A stretch of DNA of 64,000 nucleotides. It comes from Notospermus geniculatus (lineage: Eukaryota; Nemertea; Pilidiophora; Heteronemertea; Lineidae). The first letter of the stretch is position 1, and each line of letters starts with the position of its first letter. Position numbers and translations under genes: made by a program. Below the pieces are notes generated by a model. The model worked only from the letters and a program-made list of their open reading frames with translations. It was not told the origin of the DNA and did not search any database. The stretch is taken from NCBI GenBank assembly GCA_002633025.1, contig NMRB01000126.1, positions 550,214 to 614,213 of the forward strand. The letters are read 5' to 3'. Below, piece by piece: positions 1 through 11,739 of this stretch.

Positions 1-305
1 CTGTGTAGAGTTTGTTGGAGGAGGCTTGTACGATATAATCTTGCTACTAAAAAGAGCTGCTCTTTGTAAAGACCTACCATTTGTTCTTATGTACGATGGC
101 TGAAAATGGCTTAAAACCCAATTACTTCCGAAAAGAACATTTCTGGTTTTGCCCTCCAAAATCATCTCCAGTTAGTAAAAGGGAGTGACTTCACCATGTC
201 CGAGCGTCAGTGGGAACTTGGTCATAGAAGTAACAGCTGTACTTTACACGACTGTACACTTGATAGTACAAGAACTATTACATGTACAGTACTTCCTTGG
301 TGTTA

Positions 306-613
306 AGCCTGCAGCACACGTCACCACTTTCGTTGCTCATACACTCAGGCAATTTTCGTGGTCGCCAACGACCACTCACCACGGAAATTCTGTGGTGACC
401 ACGAATTGCCCCAAGTTGCCGGAAATCAAACAGGTTTGATTTCTCACCACAAAAATTGCTCGTGGTTGCGAGTTGTGGTGATGCGTGGCCATCAGCAGCA
501 CACGATACCACTGAGTGGTGACGTCTGCTGTAAACCGGCAACCACCACAAAAATATGCCGACCACGAAAATTGCCTGAACGAGCAGCGAAAATGGTGACG
601 TGTGCTGCAGGCT
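306..613 (+). mobile_element. Harbinger-like MITE, family H1 copy 1
   Basis: The ends are inverted copies beginning AGCCTGCAGCACACGTCACC, and they stay similar for roughly 55 bp. TTA flanks both ends (303-305 and 614-616), which fits the 3-bp TWA target duplication known for PIF/Harbinger elements. The interior is rich in GTGGTGA-type words and holds a smaller dyad around 425-455. Short open frames on both strands here are by-products of the repeat; the same peptides reappear in the copy at 50.1 kb. There is no transposase, so it is non-autonomous. Confidence 0.85.
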
Positions 614-1327
614 TTAGCTATAGTCCTACAGAAAGTAACTGTGGTTCCATTGTTCGCAAGGCAGTTCAGCAGCATCTGACCGTCATTGGCAAGGCAGTTG
701 GCTATTTCCTTTAGTTTTCGATTCGGACCAGTGGCGGAACAACGAATTCTGCTAGAGATTGTCTTCTTGCAATTCATTTATCTCGTGCTGATGTTTTGGT
801 ATACGATCGAAGACAAGAGGAAGAACAGACTTCCTCAACGCTGTCCAGATACCAATCTATAAGAACGCAATCTTGGTTAATATAAATAGGTATACGAGTC
901 ACGGGGAAATCAGTTTGCCAACCACGCAGGTTAAGTGGGGGCCGCTTCGTTCATTCGTCTGACGAATAAAAAAAGGACGAGTGTGTATACAGAACATATG
1001 GTGTGTGTTTTCGATAGGGAGCTTCGGGCTATGAAAGCTGCTTCTTTAGATGCCATTCTTGAATAAGTAGTCTGTTAGTGCACTCCACCAAACAACCGTG
1101 GGTAGGATTTTTTAAGGTGGAAGATGGTTCTGATGTAAGCCTCGAGAAATCACAAGTGTATATGCTGGTTCTAAAGTATTGATGATGGGGCTGAAGGTTT
1201 AAAATATGCATACGGAAAATTGTTTGGGGCCCAGGGGTAAAGCAGATACTGATGTTTTTGAATTATTGACTTGGCGTCTTCAGAACGTTAGATGCAAAAA
1301 GGCACTGTAGAAAAATTTGTAAACCAA
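614..1327. other. No recognisable gene
   Basis: Unique-looking sequence between two MITEs. Only short open frames without coding character or convincing splice borders are present. Confidence 0.5.
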
Positions 1328-1590
1328 AGATAATGTATCATACTAGTAATTTAATTTTTACATTCAATGTTTGTAAATATGGATGTTTACATTATGTTAT
1401 TTTGGATGTTTGGGACATGCCAACCCACCAAATATTTTCAGAATGAATATAATGAATATTTTCGGTATCGAAAGAATTTCTGTAGGGGCATGACACCAAC
1501 AAATAAGACAAATAAAGACTGGACACAAACGAACAAAATGTAAATAAACAATGAATTTCGTGGCCCGCGAAAATACCTGATACATTATCT
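1328..1590 (+). mobile_element. TTAA-type MITE, family T copy 1
   Basis: The element starts AGATAATGTATCA and ends with its complement, followed by TTAA at 1591-1594. The left TTAA has decayed to CCAA. The interior (gtttacattcaatgtt..., gggacatgccaacccacc) matches the copies at 16.26, 18.13 and 32.27 kb. A TTAA target is typical of piggyBac and Kolobok elements; no transposase is present. Confidence 0.8.
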
Positions 1591-1613
1591 TTAAGCAAAG
1601 TTGACAATGACGG

Positions 1614-1934
1614 TTATCGAAAAATACGGTAACCAGGCTTAGTATAAGCCATGTTGACAATGGTCAAGGCATGGTTGCGTGATTCATCCGTTATGATCTC
1701 CATATTAACATCATCATATTGTTTCCCACTGCGTGATATTTTGGTTACTGAATAGAGATCCTCTATTTCAGCGAGGTAGCGACATTGGTTTCTATCCGGG
1801 AAAAAATATGTCCATCGGAGACGCGGGAATAACTGCGTTATTTTATCAATAATATCAGGAACTGTATCTTCTTGACAATATGGAGAAAAATCAGGCAGCG
1901 TTGTTGTTGTGTTTCGATAGAAGAAGTCTCCCAT
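1614..1934 (-). CDS. Candidate exon, unknown protein
   Basis: An open frame of 106 codons on the minus strand with protein-like composition: mixed charged and aromatic residues, no low complexity, with stretches such as DTVPDIIDKITQLFPRLRW and SGKQYDDVNMEIITDES. A pyrimidine-rich stretch ending in ATGGGAG at the 5' side could act as an acceptor, so the apparent first Met may lie inside the exon. Possible donors near the 3' end are weak. It abuts a MITE. I do not recognise the family; it could be a chance open frame. Confidence 0.3.
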   Translation of the reverse strand: MGDFFYRNTTTTLPDFSPYCQEDTVPDIIDKITQLFPRLRWTYFFPDRNQCRYLAEIEDLYSVTKISRSGKQYDDVNMEIITDESRNHALTIVNMAYTKPGYRIFR

Positions 1935-2297
1935 GAGGCAGAAAATTGTCCTGATTCTGTTTCCAGTTCATATCGGGGATAAGTTGGCTGGAGATTTCTC
2001 AGCAGACGCCCGTGCGTTTTTATTTTCGGCGTTCAGTACATTTCCTTTAGGCTGAGGCTGAAATTAAGACACCTTTTTCGTCTGCTTTTTCCGTAGGACG
2101 ATTTTTATTGGGTCTCTTTTCCGCGACAGTGTTTTTTTTGGCGTGCTAAATATCTCAGCAATTTCTCAACCCGAACGATAATGTCTTTACACCCGAAAAA
2201 GTAAGAGCATTCACTTTGTCGTATTTATTCCTGAAATTTAAAAACTAACTTGTCTAGCTGTTCTGAAACATAAAATACACACGGCATCCTCCCGCAG

Positions 2298-2353
2298 CAG
2301 GGCTTTGGTCTCGCTCCTCTTCAGACGCAAAGAGGAACGATACCAAAGCCCTG
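2298..2353. repeat. Short hairpin
   Basis: CAGGGCTTTGGT at the left pairs with its complement at the right. The stem is about 24 bp with few mismatches and encloses a loop near CAGACG. It may be the core of an old palindromic element. Confidence 0.5.
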
Positions 2354-3289
2354 TTGTGGCAGGACTGAGGATGGAATGAAAAATATCGCTCACAGTGCAA
2401 CTTCACTGTGTAGGATGTACTTTTACAATGTCGGCAGCCATGGTGGTTTAAAGAATGTCGACGAACGCATCCTCCCGGTGGTAATCTCGTGTCTTTGACT
2501 TTCATATTACAGGTAGATTGCTTTCCGATCTCACGGGAGGACTAAAATCTGTCGTCTGGCGTCAATAAACACGTGGTCGCCCCAAAAGGCCTTGATTGGC
2601 CACTCTGATTCAACAAAAGAGCAATCAAAACAAAACATTTTTGAAGCACCGAATAACCGAACAACAAAACATACATCACCCAATATCACCTCATCTTTGA
2701 ATCCCCAAGCAGTGTTTCTGTTCGTTAATGGTTGGTAATGCAAGCTCTAATTAAGCTAAAGATGTTTGAATCGGCAACGATGCTGTCTCTTTGGCTAATT
2801 ACCCGGTAAATACCTTGTTAACGGCCGTATAGATGTACCTCTAATTTAATCTACAAAAGATTACAGACCACACGAACGTAAGATGAAGTGAACAAATTCG
2901 CCATGGCTTGCTGTGAAATGTAATTTTGCCGTTTTCTCGGCGTGTTCTGGGTAAATAGCTCTCGCTTTGAGATAAATTAATAGGCTCGTCTCCCTTGTGA
3001 CGGCTGCAGGTTTACCTAAGGTGTCTTAATTTGATGTACTCCTGCAAACTAGAAAAGTTGGTGTAATGTGCAGCTTGTTTAGGGCTTTTTTCACTTTTGT
3101 TCTTATGCCTGTCAGTCGTCGTCATATTATATTTAGATTCCTGAGCCGAGAGACAATAGGGAGGTTTAGGTATCATTAGGAGAGCGACAAGGAGAACGCG
3201 GATGGCTTCAAATCGTTGTTATTCTCAGAAGTTGGTTTAGAAAAAACAACGTCATCGACTCTATGGCGTTCCTCAGAGAAGATGACAAA
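2354..3289. other. No recognisable gene
   Basis: No gene seen. The short open frames show no coding character. Confidence 0.4.
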
Positions 3290-3915
3290 GCTGGAGAATA
3301 ACACAGCTTTTGATGACGTAATTCGCAACGAGCGATTATGACGTAGTCCCCAACGAGAGATGATGACGTAGTCCACAAAGAGAGGTGATGACATAGTCTC
3401 CAACGAGAGATGGCGTAGTCCGCCTACGAAAGATGATGAGTAATCCGCAACAAAAGATGGCGTACATTTAGGTCCGCAACGAGAGATGATGACATAGTCC
3501 CCAACGAGAGGTGACGTTCCCCAATTAGAGATAATGTCTAATGCGGGTGATCCACCGACTTTACGACGAGTTTACGATCAGTTTGCGATTAGTTCACGAC
3601 GGCAGTCGTCAACGAATCGCAAACTCGTCGAAAACTAGTCGCAAACTGATCGTAAAAAAATGGCGTGACGTTGAAGCTGATCCACCGAACCAAATCAAAC
3701 ATGTTTGATGTCGTCGTAAACTCGTCCTGAACGAATCGTGAGCGCTGATCCACCGGCTATGATTTTTCGTCGTAAACTAGTCACAAACGCGTTGTGAACT
3801 AATCGCAAACTGATCGTAAAGTCGGTGGATCACCCGCATTAGTCCCCAATGAGAGATGACGACGTAGTCAGCAACGAGAGATGATGACGTAATCTGCAAC
3901 GAGAGATGCGCTGCC
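3290..3915. repeat. Degenerate minisatellite, interrupted by a MITE
   Basis: Variants of GATGACGTAGTCCCCAACGA repeat on both sides of the element at 3541-3839. Units are about 23-27 bp and vary in length and sequence. Units to the left cover roughly 3290-3540 and those to the right 3842-3915. Confidence 0.8.
3541..3839 (+). mobile_element. MITE with TA target duplication, inside minisatellite
   Basis: The TIRs start ATGCGGGTGATCCACCGACT and extend for about 60 bp with mismatches. TA flanks both sides (3539-3540 and 3840-3841). Removing the element restores a near-consensus minisatellite unit across the site. A TA target suggests Tc1/mariner mobilisation, though no enzyme is present. The interior repeats variants of CGCAAACTGATCGTAAA. 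Confidence 0.85.
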
Positions 3916-4772
3916 TCGTTCTAGAGGCAAATCTTAACCTCCCTCGTAACCAAACCACTCCATCTTTATAATGACTTTCGTGTTATATTCTTCACTAATC
4001 CTCTCCACAGTCAGTAGTTATCACGTTATTATTTCCACCTCATATTTCATTTGTAAAATAGGGAGTCCTTACACCGTCTCGATAGTCATTTAATGAGATT
4101 ATTGTCAGTTGTAATACGTTAGTATTCAATTATTTCCGACTTAAATACGATTCTCATTGAAGAAATTGACTTATAACACGATGCAATTAGAGATAGTTCT
4201 AATGGTAAATTGCATAGCTGTGGTGGGAATTCAGGAGAAAAAGAAATTGAATTAATTCAGCAAAAAATGCATGTCATGTGTGGGGCACCGGAGAACCATT
4301 TTCTTTTAGTGTTTTAAGAGACAATATGGCGCCTAGTATCATCTCTGGAACCATTTATTTGAAAAATGAAGATAAATTGTGATATTTACCAAGCGTTCAA
4401 TTCCCACGCACGATCAGAGGGCCATTTCTCACCAGGGAAGATTCTAACAAGATCTTCTCGCAGACGACACTATTTCTTCACATCCCACGTAGTCGATATT
4501 TGTTGACAAAACCCACATTTTATCAAAAATTCATACGCTAGCGACGCTCGTATATGAACATTTGATTGTACCAATGATGACTACTTGCTTTTCAATTAAC
4601 GGTTTGGGAAATTATGTTTATTCGTACTGAAAAGTACAATTACATGAAATATGGTGCAGTGCAGAAAAGCCACAGATCTGATGCACATGAATGTGTTACG
4701 CTGGATTGGCCTGCAACCACTGTCAGTGATTTGTAAGACAAGTTGCACTTCGCCGAGTCGACACTGATAATA
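3916..4772. other. No recognisable gene
   Basis: AT-rich, unique-looking DNA without a credible coding frame. Confidence 0.4.
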
Positions 4773-5162
4773 GGGAGTTTTCGCAAATCTGACGAAAAAC
4801 GAAGTACGAAATACGAAATTGGACGTCATATCCATGACGTAATTTATTTCTGGAGATGGTTGGTACCACAAATGTCCCTCCTGCCAGTGCTTCTTTTAGC
4901 ATGTCATGTAAGATCGAAAGAGTTATGGTGCATCTTGAATTTTTAAATTTCCAATTCGTATCAACGAAGTGGAAACGAAAGATAAATTTCAAAGTTTAAT
5001 ATACACCGTATCTCTGTCGTTCTAACGTCATACGCTAAAAGACGCTCTTGCAGGAGGCGATATTTGCGGTACCAGCCATTTCCTGAAATACATTACGTCA
5101 TGGATATGACGTCCAATTTCGTATTTCGTACTTCGTTTTTCGTCAGATTTGCGAAAACTCCC
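4773..5162 (+). mobile_element. MITE with ~90-100 bp inverted arms
   Basis: The arms start GGGAGTTTTCGCAAATCTGA and remain nearly identical for about 90 bp, through the TCATATCCATGACGTAAT motif. TA flanks both ends (4771-4772 and 5163-5164). The well-matched arms suggest a relatively recent insertion. Paired frames encoding similar peptides on opposite strands are a consequence of the inverted arms. Confidence 0.88.
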
Positions 5163-6289
5163 TATTCTGCCAAAAGTACACGTACCAACTTGTATCAAAC
5201 CAAACGAGATGATTTGCGCCAGGAATGAACTCGTTAGAATAAGATCATTATCACAGTTGTAGTCAGTCCAGAGTCTGGTTGTTCATTCGTCGCGAACTCA
5301 AATGAGATTGGAACGTAAAAGTACTCGTAGCCTCGACAAGTTATGGCCTCTCCGTCGAGGGACTCCGTACGTTGTTTCAGCACCGATGTTTACCGGTAAT
5401 GATAAAACCCATAATTTGATTATTTCTGTTTTATTGTCAAAAAAATGCTCTTAAATTTTTCATATAGTTATCTGGTTATGTTCAAATGAGGACTAGGAGT
5501 GTTATGAAGGAATTACTTTATGGTGTTACCGATTCTGTGAAGTAGCTTTCGCGAATGTGGAGACTTCATCGCAACAGCGATGGCGCCAATGGCGTACTGG
5601 AATCCCATCTCGGTGTGTACGCTCCGTCAAGTGTCATTTTTTCGCAGCTTTTGCAAAATAAACACAACAAGTGTACACGTACTGATCAGCTGATCACTAA
5701 ACTTCAGATAATAGCACCTCCCATTATAACCCGGCCTATTCATCTTCCTCGTTCGTTATTTACATTTCAGCAGATGGCACCGAGCACACATGAAATAGAC
5801 ATGTTTACGACCCTAACCAATGAAGCTGACTTAGCCATAAATTAAAATTCTTCCTAGTTCAAAGAATCTTATCAAAATTGGCCATCTATCACCACGTTGC
5901 ACGATTCCTCATGCCAATTTCACTCAATTTATGCCTCTGTCCGCTAAACTCATAAGTAACAGAGAAGTGGAAATGAAAGGAACGTTATTTGTGACAACTA
6001 CTGTAGGACACGACTGTTCTGTCTATTTCACACATCTGAAAAAGATACAAGAGTATTACTTGTGACCCCTACTAGATCACAAGGTCCTGTCAATTGCAGG
6101 AACTGGCGGGTTTTCTCCTCCCACACAGGTGTAATATATGTATTTCTGTCATAGAAGTAATTGCAGTGACGAAAACAAAGGAGATGTTCCCTCCTCCAGC
6201 TGCAGGCGACAGGTGGTCATGTCAATTTCACACATTGATCTCAATCCACACACCATGGCCAGTGGTAATTAGCTTAATAATCATTGCAG
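5163..6289. other. No recognisable gene
   Basis: No repeats with clear ends and no convincing exon seen. A short open frame around 5555-5845 lacks coding features. Confidence 0.4.
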
Positions 6290-6508
6290 TTATAATAACA
6301 ACAAAGTTGTTGGCTCCTGCCAGGTATTTTCCCCGACCAGTTCTCTGTATAGTGGCGTTATTTTCACCATCGTAACTGTGCATCCCTCCGCTGTACCATC
6401 AATTTCCCATCTGTACTTCCAGACAGCTTTAGCTAACCGCGGCGATTTCATTCTTGATTCCACGGCGTGCGGAAACTGCCGGGTCATTAACACCTGTGGA
6501 TTTACATT
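6290..6508 (-). CDS. Candidate exon, unknown protein
   Basis: A minus-strand open frame starts right after a strong acceptor-like sequence, TTCCGAATTCTTCTTACAG, at about 6509-6527. The peptide is protein-like, for example NVNPQVLMTRQFPHAVESR and KAVWKYRWEIDGTAEGCTV. It ends at an in-frame stop at 6290, although donor-like GTs occur earlier (after ...EGCTVTM). The opposite strand carries a weaker competing frame. No family recognised. Confidence 0.3.
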   Translation of the reverse strand, partial: NVNPQVLMTRQFPHAVESRMKSPRLAKAVWKYRWEIDGTAEGCTVTMVKITPLYRELVGENTWQEPTTLLLL

Positions 6509-6629
6509 CTGTAAGAAGAATTCGGAAAAATCGGTGAGTAAAATGAACAACAAACGATTAGAAGACAGATTCTTTGTTTTGTAAAGAAACCGTGCAAAGA
6601 ATAATACTATATTTTGATAATCGTTCGAG

Positions 6630-6890
6630 CTATTGTGTTGAAACTTTGTATGTATTTACCTCTAGCTTGTAGTGACTTCCTGACGAAATTTCGGTGAAGT
6701 CTAATTCTTGACTTTGCCACCAGGAGGCCTAAGCCAAACTCACAAAACCTGTTTTTCTCCTGAACAAAACAACGGAACTTCATCGATTTTTTATTATAGG
6801 TATATCTAACAAGGAAATATAACATACTGCTCGAGTTTTTTATTTGACCTACTTTTCAAGGTCACAGACATCAAAGTTTGTCTGAAATTA
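6630..6890 (-). repeat. Dispersed repeat, family M copy 1
   Basis: Read on the minus strand, this segment matches 55.02-55.37 kb. Shared blocks are TGTGACC(T/G)TGAAAAGTAGG and a block around GGCC(A/T)CCTGGTGGC followed by AAGCCAAGAATT. The order and spacing of the blocks are roughly kept. The ends are not clear. Confidence 0.65.
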
Positions 6891-7342
6891 CGCGAATGGC
6901 AGATATTGTCAAATATGGCTTATGATTCTGATATGGCTTATGCCTTCCACCACTGTGCTAAAAAGCCAAGCGGGCACAGTGCCATTGGCACTATTTTTTA
7001 GTCAGTCAGCCTTTGAGTACTTGGTTCACCTCAGGAAGAAATTTCACAAGCTCGTTGGTGGCAACAGTGCATCATGAACAATATCATAAAAAATAGATAA
7101 GACAGCACCTCTTATCTATTTTGATATCATTCAATTTTAATAAGAAATTGACGTGGTCCATTACATGAACGGGTTTCAATAGCTTTTTACGGCAGCATTA
7201 GCTATTCTTAGGACAAAAGGTTCCTTGGAAACATCGCGTCGGGCTTTAACAACCTATAGCATTGTATCCACTCTACAAGGATTAAGGGCAGTGGATTAAT
7301 CGTCTCGGGCATTGAGGATTTAGGGACTTCACGTCTGGCTTA
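6891..7342. other. No recognisable gene
   Basis: Contains a small dyad around TAAGACAGCACCTCTTATC (about 7097-7120). Nothing else recognised. Confidence 0.4.
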
Positions 7343-7466
7343 CCTTGGCGGTTCGCTGGTTGACATCAGTGGCTGTCACGTCTGGCCGGTGGCTGGCTGG
7401 ACTTGGTGGTTCGCTGGTAGACATCCGTCGGTTTCGCGTTAGATGTGTGGTGTCTGGACTTGGTGN
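7343..7466. repeat. 57-bp tandem repeat cut by a single N
   Basis: CTTGGCGGTTCGCTGGTTGA and CTTGGTGGTTCGCTGGTAGA begin two units of about 57 bp. A third unit begins CTTGGTG and is cut by the N at 7466. The copy number in the genome is probably higher than shown. Confidence 0.65.
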
Positions 7467-9206
7467 TAATTTATTCATTTATTTTGATGTTTTAGTATTC
7501 CCTCTTATGCAAAGCCGCAGCCGCGTCTGGGAGGATTTTTTTCATTTGCTTTGTTTTGTTGTTACCAATTGAACCCTTGCATGAAAATTTCATATCCGCG
7601 ATATCCGCGAAGTATATAGTACACCTTGCTTGGCTCTTGGAGAATCTCCATTTAATTTCCGTTTAATACCAGATGCCATGCACGCAACAAAACTATTTTC
7701 CATTACTAATTCATGCATAGGAGAAGCAGATAAATGGTGTAGGTGCATCGTTCCCGGGATACCTTGAAATGCTGGGTCCACTGGTGGATTTAGGCCACAA
7801 AAACTCAAAGGCTGCTGCATAGTGCCCGCTGAGAACCGGTTTGTAGGGAAAAACCTGCCTGCGTGAAATACTGAGTTGGTCCAAAATTCTCAATTTGGTT
7901 CTCATCTTGTAAGCTTCCACTGCTACCAATACACATAGTCCTATATCCTCGAAATTATCCATACGCAATACAATGTATTCAGATAATATTCAAATTTTAC
8001 ACGTTTAAATGTGCAATTAGTGTGCTCAATATTATACAGATAAATTCACCTATTTTTAATTTCTAAGTAGACTGATATGGTCAACCCGTATCGCTCAAGG
8101 ACAGAGCTATCACAAGGTAATATTTGATAGCTTTTCAAACCCCGATGACAGCAATTAAATCTCAACCAATGTGCTGAAATTTAACAGAAAACTGTTAATA
8201 AGGCAGGATATTAAATATGACAGTTACAGAGCCAAGGGCTACTCAATTTAATGACGTCGAGACGGCGGCTATTTCGTTGTTGTCAGTTTTGACGTGTTCT
8301 TTTTAATTGAGGCCAGTAGGGGCACTTGAATATATCTGATGACGATTTTCTCAGAAGTGCAGATCGATAGGTCATGTAGCCTGTAGGTTATGTCTGTCTG
8401 TCTGGCTGTCCTTTGTCGGTCTTATGAAGGCAGGATGATTTAGAGGAAGCTGCCTCTTTTGGTGAAGATGAATCGTATGGCTGAAAATGGCAAATGATAA
8501 TTGCAACAGTCACTGGTATTGATGAAGATACATGTACGTATACTGGTAACACTATCTTGGCTTATTTGCATAATGTCCTTTTAACCTCGTTGAATTTAAC
8601 ATTAATAGAAACAGCTTCAGCATTAATGAATTAATTGATGTATAAACTAGGCTTGTCACTCTCTTCGGCCATTGTGGGATTTTATCAACAGCTGCTGATG
8701 GTTTTCAGGGTCATTTAAAGCGCAAAGTGCGTGTGCTATAACTACAAACTGATTGTGTCTAGTCCATTAAAGTCTGTGTAAACTGAAACCTTTTTCCAAA
8801 ATTCACAGTAACAACATTTTGTTGAAGAAATGTTGTCTGGTGTGTACAGGGTAACTGACTTTTTTAAGATGTTGTCCAAATGTTGCTTTGACTTGTTGGC
8901 AAGTGTATACAGGGTCAAAAGATGTATTGCACACTGGAGTGGTGGGAAAAATTTGCCGGTGTGCCGCAGCTTCTGTCTTAACTGCATACCATTCCTCTGT
9001 CATTTGTCTGTATATCGTCTTTACAACATATACTGACATATTCAATGTTACTTTCCGGCGATGTAACACTAAAAGACTACAATGTGTTGATGGCATGTTG
9101 CAGAAATACATGAATAGAACAGAGGAATTGCAGTCGTGTCTAAATTGATGGTAATTTCCCGACAAGATCGTAAACGATTGTATACCATCACGTAAAACTA
9201 CTCTAA
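7467..9206. other. No recognisable gene
   Basis: Around 8745-8935 the minus strand shares short blocks (TTTTGACC.TGTATACA, then ACATTTGGACAAC-like words) with 31.49-31.63 kb, so an old dispersed repeat may be present. No credible exon. Confidence 0.4.
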
Positions 9207-9534
9207 GGCCACACTTTTTTTATTTATTGGATTACGGATCCCCCCTCCCAGGTTTTTTGAAAATGTTGAAAAAAAAATAAAATTCCCGATGGTCTATATA
9301 GGCCCTATCTCTTGTTCTACTGTTGCATCAATAAAAGGTTTTATTTCTTTTTTACCACATTTCACTTTTTTTATTCCCTCCCCCTTGAATATCTGTGACG
9401 CATAGCACGTAACACTAGGGAAAAAATTAAAAAGTCAAAGATTTTTGCATTTTATTTTTATTTTTATTCCCTCCCCTCCTACATAGGTTTCGGTGTGAAA
9501 AATCCGTAATCCAATAAATATAAAAAGTGTGGCC
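9207..9534 (+). mobile_element. Harbinger-like MITE, family H2
   Basis: The TIRs begin GGCCACACTTTTT and continue through ATTGGATTACGGAT, about 33 bp. TAA flanks both ends (9204-9206 and 9535-9537). The interior is T/C-rich with several 'ttattccctcccc' words. The TWA target fits PIF/Harbinger; no transposase. Confidence 0.9.
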
Positions 9535-10492
9535 TAAGTGTTCGACAGGGAGTCGCTGTCCCGGATGCTGTGATTTGATACGATCAGCTATCACTTCATT
9601 ATCTCACTCTGTTATTTACTCGCAGTCATAAGTCACATGATCGCACTTGATGCCAAACGATCATAATTTGTGATCGCGTAACGAGGATGCGATATAATCG
9701 ATACGGGGATTATATAGTTTATTGCTGCTGATGGCGGTGTCTTTTGAAGTGCGTGATGCTGGCTGGATGCAGCTAGTTTTACATTCTGGCGGTGGAGATA
9801 GTGTCAAGAGCTACAGACCATCTCCCAGCCATAATCCCGTCTCGCTACTTTCCATGACACTTCTTTTCTCACACGGCCGCAGAGCCGTAGACATTTTATG
9901 TACCATACAGTACCAATAAATGCTAAGCTGCAGACATTTTATGCGTCATACAGTACCAATAAATGCTACGCCTTTTTGCAGTATCATTTGTGCAGGGAGT
10001 CTAGGGGCAGATCGTTAGGATGCCTCCCTGTAATGTCTCCGAAGGCGATTCTGCCTGTAGCCAAGATTACGTTGTAGATTACTCATCCTTCAGAAAGTGT
10101 TGGCAAGGAAGAGCCGTTAGACACTTGGATCAAAAATCTTGTGCAGTAGGCGTACGTCTAGAAATACATTGCATCTTTCTTTTAATATTTGGGATAGGTT
10201 GTATCTCTTCATCACCATAGCATATCATCTGAAGGAGTCTGATATTGACATCACTTTCTTTTGCCTACAGGGGTTGTCGGCGTGGCGCTGTGCCAATACG
10301 GTCGCGGGTTCGGTCGCCGGTCGTTCCAGTGGCTTCATGCATGACTTAGAGAGAGCGGTAGTCTCCTCTACATCGTAGGCGCTTCCCGAGGATCCGGTTT
10401 CCTCCTATTCCAGGAATATCGCCCAATATCGTTTAATGAGTAGCTGTGATGATATCTGAAATGCTGTCTTTTATACTTTGCCGACAACTGCC
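9535..10492. other. No firm gene; possible tRNA-like stretch
   Basis: Around 10273-10320 there is a B-box-like GCGGGTTCGGTCGCC, weak evidence for an old tRNA-derived SINE. TTTATG(T/C)(A/G)(C/T)CATACAGTACC with following AATAAATGCTA is duplicated at about 9895 and 9938. No exon supported. Confidence 0.35.
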
Positions 10493-10680
10493 TTATTTCC
10501 TCGCCACGCTTGTCCCCAGCAAAGCCTTTTTCAAGTCTACACAGCTGTCGGCGAGGAGCCATGCTAGTGTACATGCTTTCCTCGACCGAACTTCAGTCAA
10601 AACAACATCGTCATAAATATCACCAAGATGATAAAGTCCTGGTGTAACCTCCTGCATAAAATGAACCATAAATACTTGGT
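10493..10680 (-). CDS. Candidate exon of a split minus-strand gene
   Basis: The frame opens directly after an acceptor-like sequence (CCATGTGTATTTTTAG, 10681-10696) and runs to a stop at 10493. The peptide is protein-like: QEVTPGLYHLGDIYDDVV, then TEVRSRKACTLAWLLADSCV. It lies about 200 bp downstream of the exon candidate at 10882-10971 on the same strand. Family not recognised. It could be a terminal exon, or an internal exon with an earlier donor. Confidence 0.35.
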
Positions 10681-10881
10681 CTAAAAATACACATGGGAAG
10701 AATTGTCCCATCAACAGTCACACATTACATGTACTACTGTCATCTGATCTTTACACCTGGCTGCATTCAAGGCAAAACTACAGCAGCAGCATGCCAGCTG
10801 AAAAGAAACCACTCTCTTGGGAGGTCTTTTTGTTCCGCACCTTGTTACCGCCTTTGTAAGCTTTCTAAGTTCATTTTTCAC

Positions 10882-10971
10882 CTTCAATCGTGTCCGTGGA
10901 GTTTTTCTCTCCTCCACCACTTTCCTGGGTTTCTTTCGATTCCGCTGCGGTTGGTCATTGCTCGGGTTTTC
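10882..10971 (-). CDS. Candidate exon, lysine/arginine-rich segment
   Basis: Ninety bases in phase 0, bounded by TTAGCTTACAG as acceptor and AAG|GTGAAA as donor. It encodes 30 residues including ENPSNDQPQRNRKKPRKVVE. The basic, disordered composition resembles nuclear or nucleic-acid-binding proteins, but no family can be named. The upstream exon candidate also ends in phase 0, so the two join without a frame change across a 65-bp intron. Confidence 0.4.
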
Positions 10972-11036
10972 CTGTAAGCTAATAACCCGTGAACCAGTTG
11001 CTCACGTGTGGAAAAACGCTTATTACCTTGGCTCCC

Positions 11037-11103
11037 TCAAGGCGTGTTGTTCCTGCGGTGGTTTCATGATCGATGGTGGAGTCCGTCGCCGCGGTTCGTC
11101 ACT
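11037..11103 (-). CDS. Candidate upstream exon, truncated by palindromic element
   Basis: It ends at a very good donor (GCCAAG|GTAATAAG). In the frame that joins the next exon it reads TAATDSTIDHETTAGTTRLE. That frame meets a stop just upstream, where a palindromic element begins at 11104, so the true 5' border is unclear. A different frame starts at an ATG (MKPPQEQHALREP) and would meet a stop in the next segment. Confidence 0.25.
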
Positions 11104-11244
11104 CAGGGGCCATATTCATGAAGCCTGCGCAAGTTGCGTGCACACAAATCTATTGTTAGGCAGTCAATGGACAATAGGGCATATGCAGGCAAACAATACA
11201 TGCGTGCACGCAAAGTTGTGAAGTCTTCGTGAATATGGCCCCTG
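11104..11244. mobile_element. Short palindromic element (CAGGGGCCATATTC)
   Basis: The ends are inverted copies of CAGGGGCCATATTCATGAAG. A further related end, CTGGGACCATATTCACGAAG, follows at about 11243-11262, so either a second fragment adjoins or the element is longer. No target duplication is evident. The middle carries a GCGTGCACACAAA-type word and its complement. Confidence 0.6.
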
Positions 11245-11739
11245 GGACCATATTCACGAAGACTGGGGTTGTCGATGCCGTGGCCTGTAGTGCAAACTGG
11301 AATTGTGCGGAGGATGGCGTACCCGTACGCAGCAGAGATGGTGCGTCCGATCTCTAAAACTTTGCATTAGTGATGAAAAAAGGTTAATGCTCCGTGAATG
11401 AGAGCGTTGAAGGCCACCATCACTTTCGAGACAAGTACCTACCGCAGCAGCTAAAACTGCAATTAATCTGCATTCCTCACAAGCATTCGTCTCGTACATT
11501 GTCAGTCGCCTCCTTCACCGTGAAGATTTTAATCAGCAGTCGGTTGGACGTAATTGAAATCAGAAAATCGAGCTCCTTTACCTGGGCTGTAACGCTGTGA
11601 TGAAATTGACGTGGACAAAAGCAACTTGTTCGAAATACCACAACATCACCCACACAAAATCAAAATAGATCTCCCTCAAGATGCGTCCAATGTTCATCCT
11701 CTCAACATTCTGATTAAAACGTTCTTCTTTTATCCATTC

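Noticed and set aside
185-777. Overlapping frames sharing VYSRR.HSVVSCAADGHASPQLATT peptides with 50.1 kb
   Set aside because: Both places are copies of the same MITE; the shared peptides reflect the shared DNA repeat.
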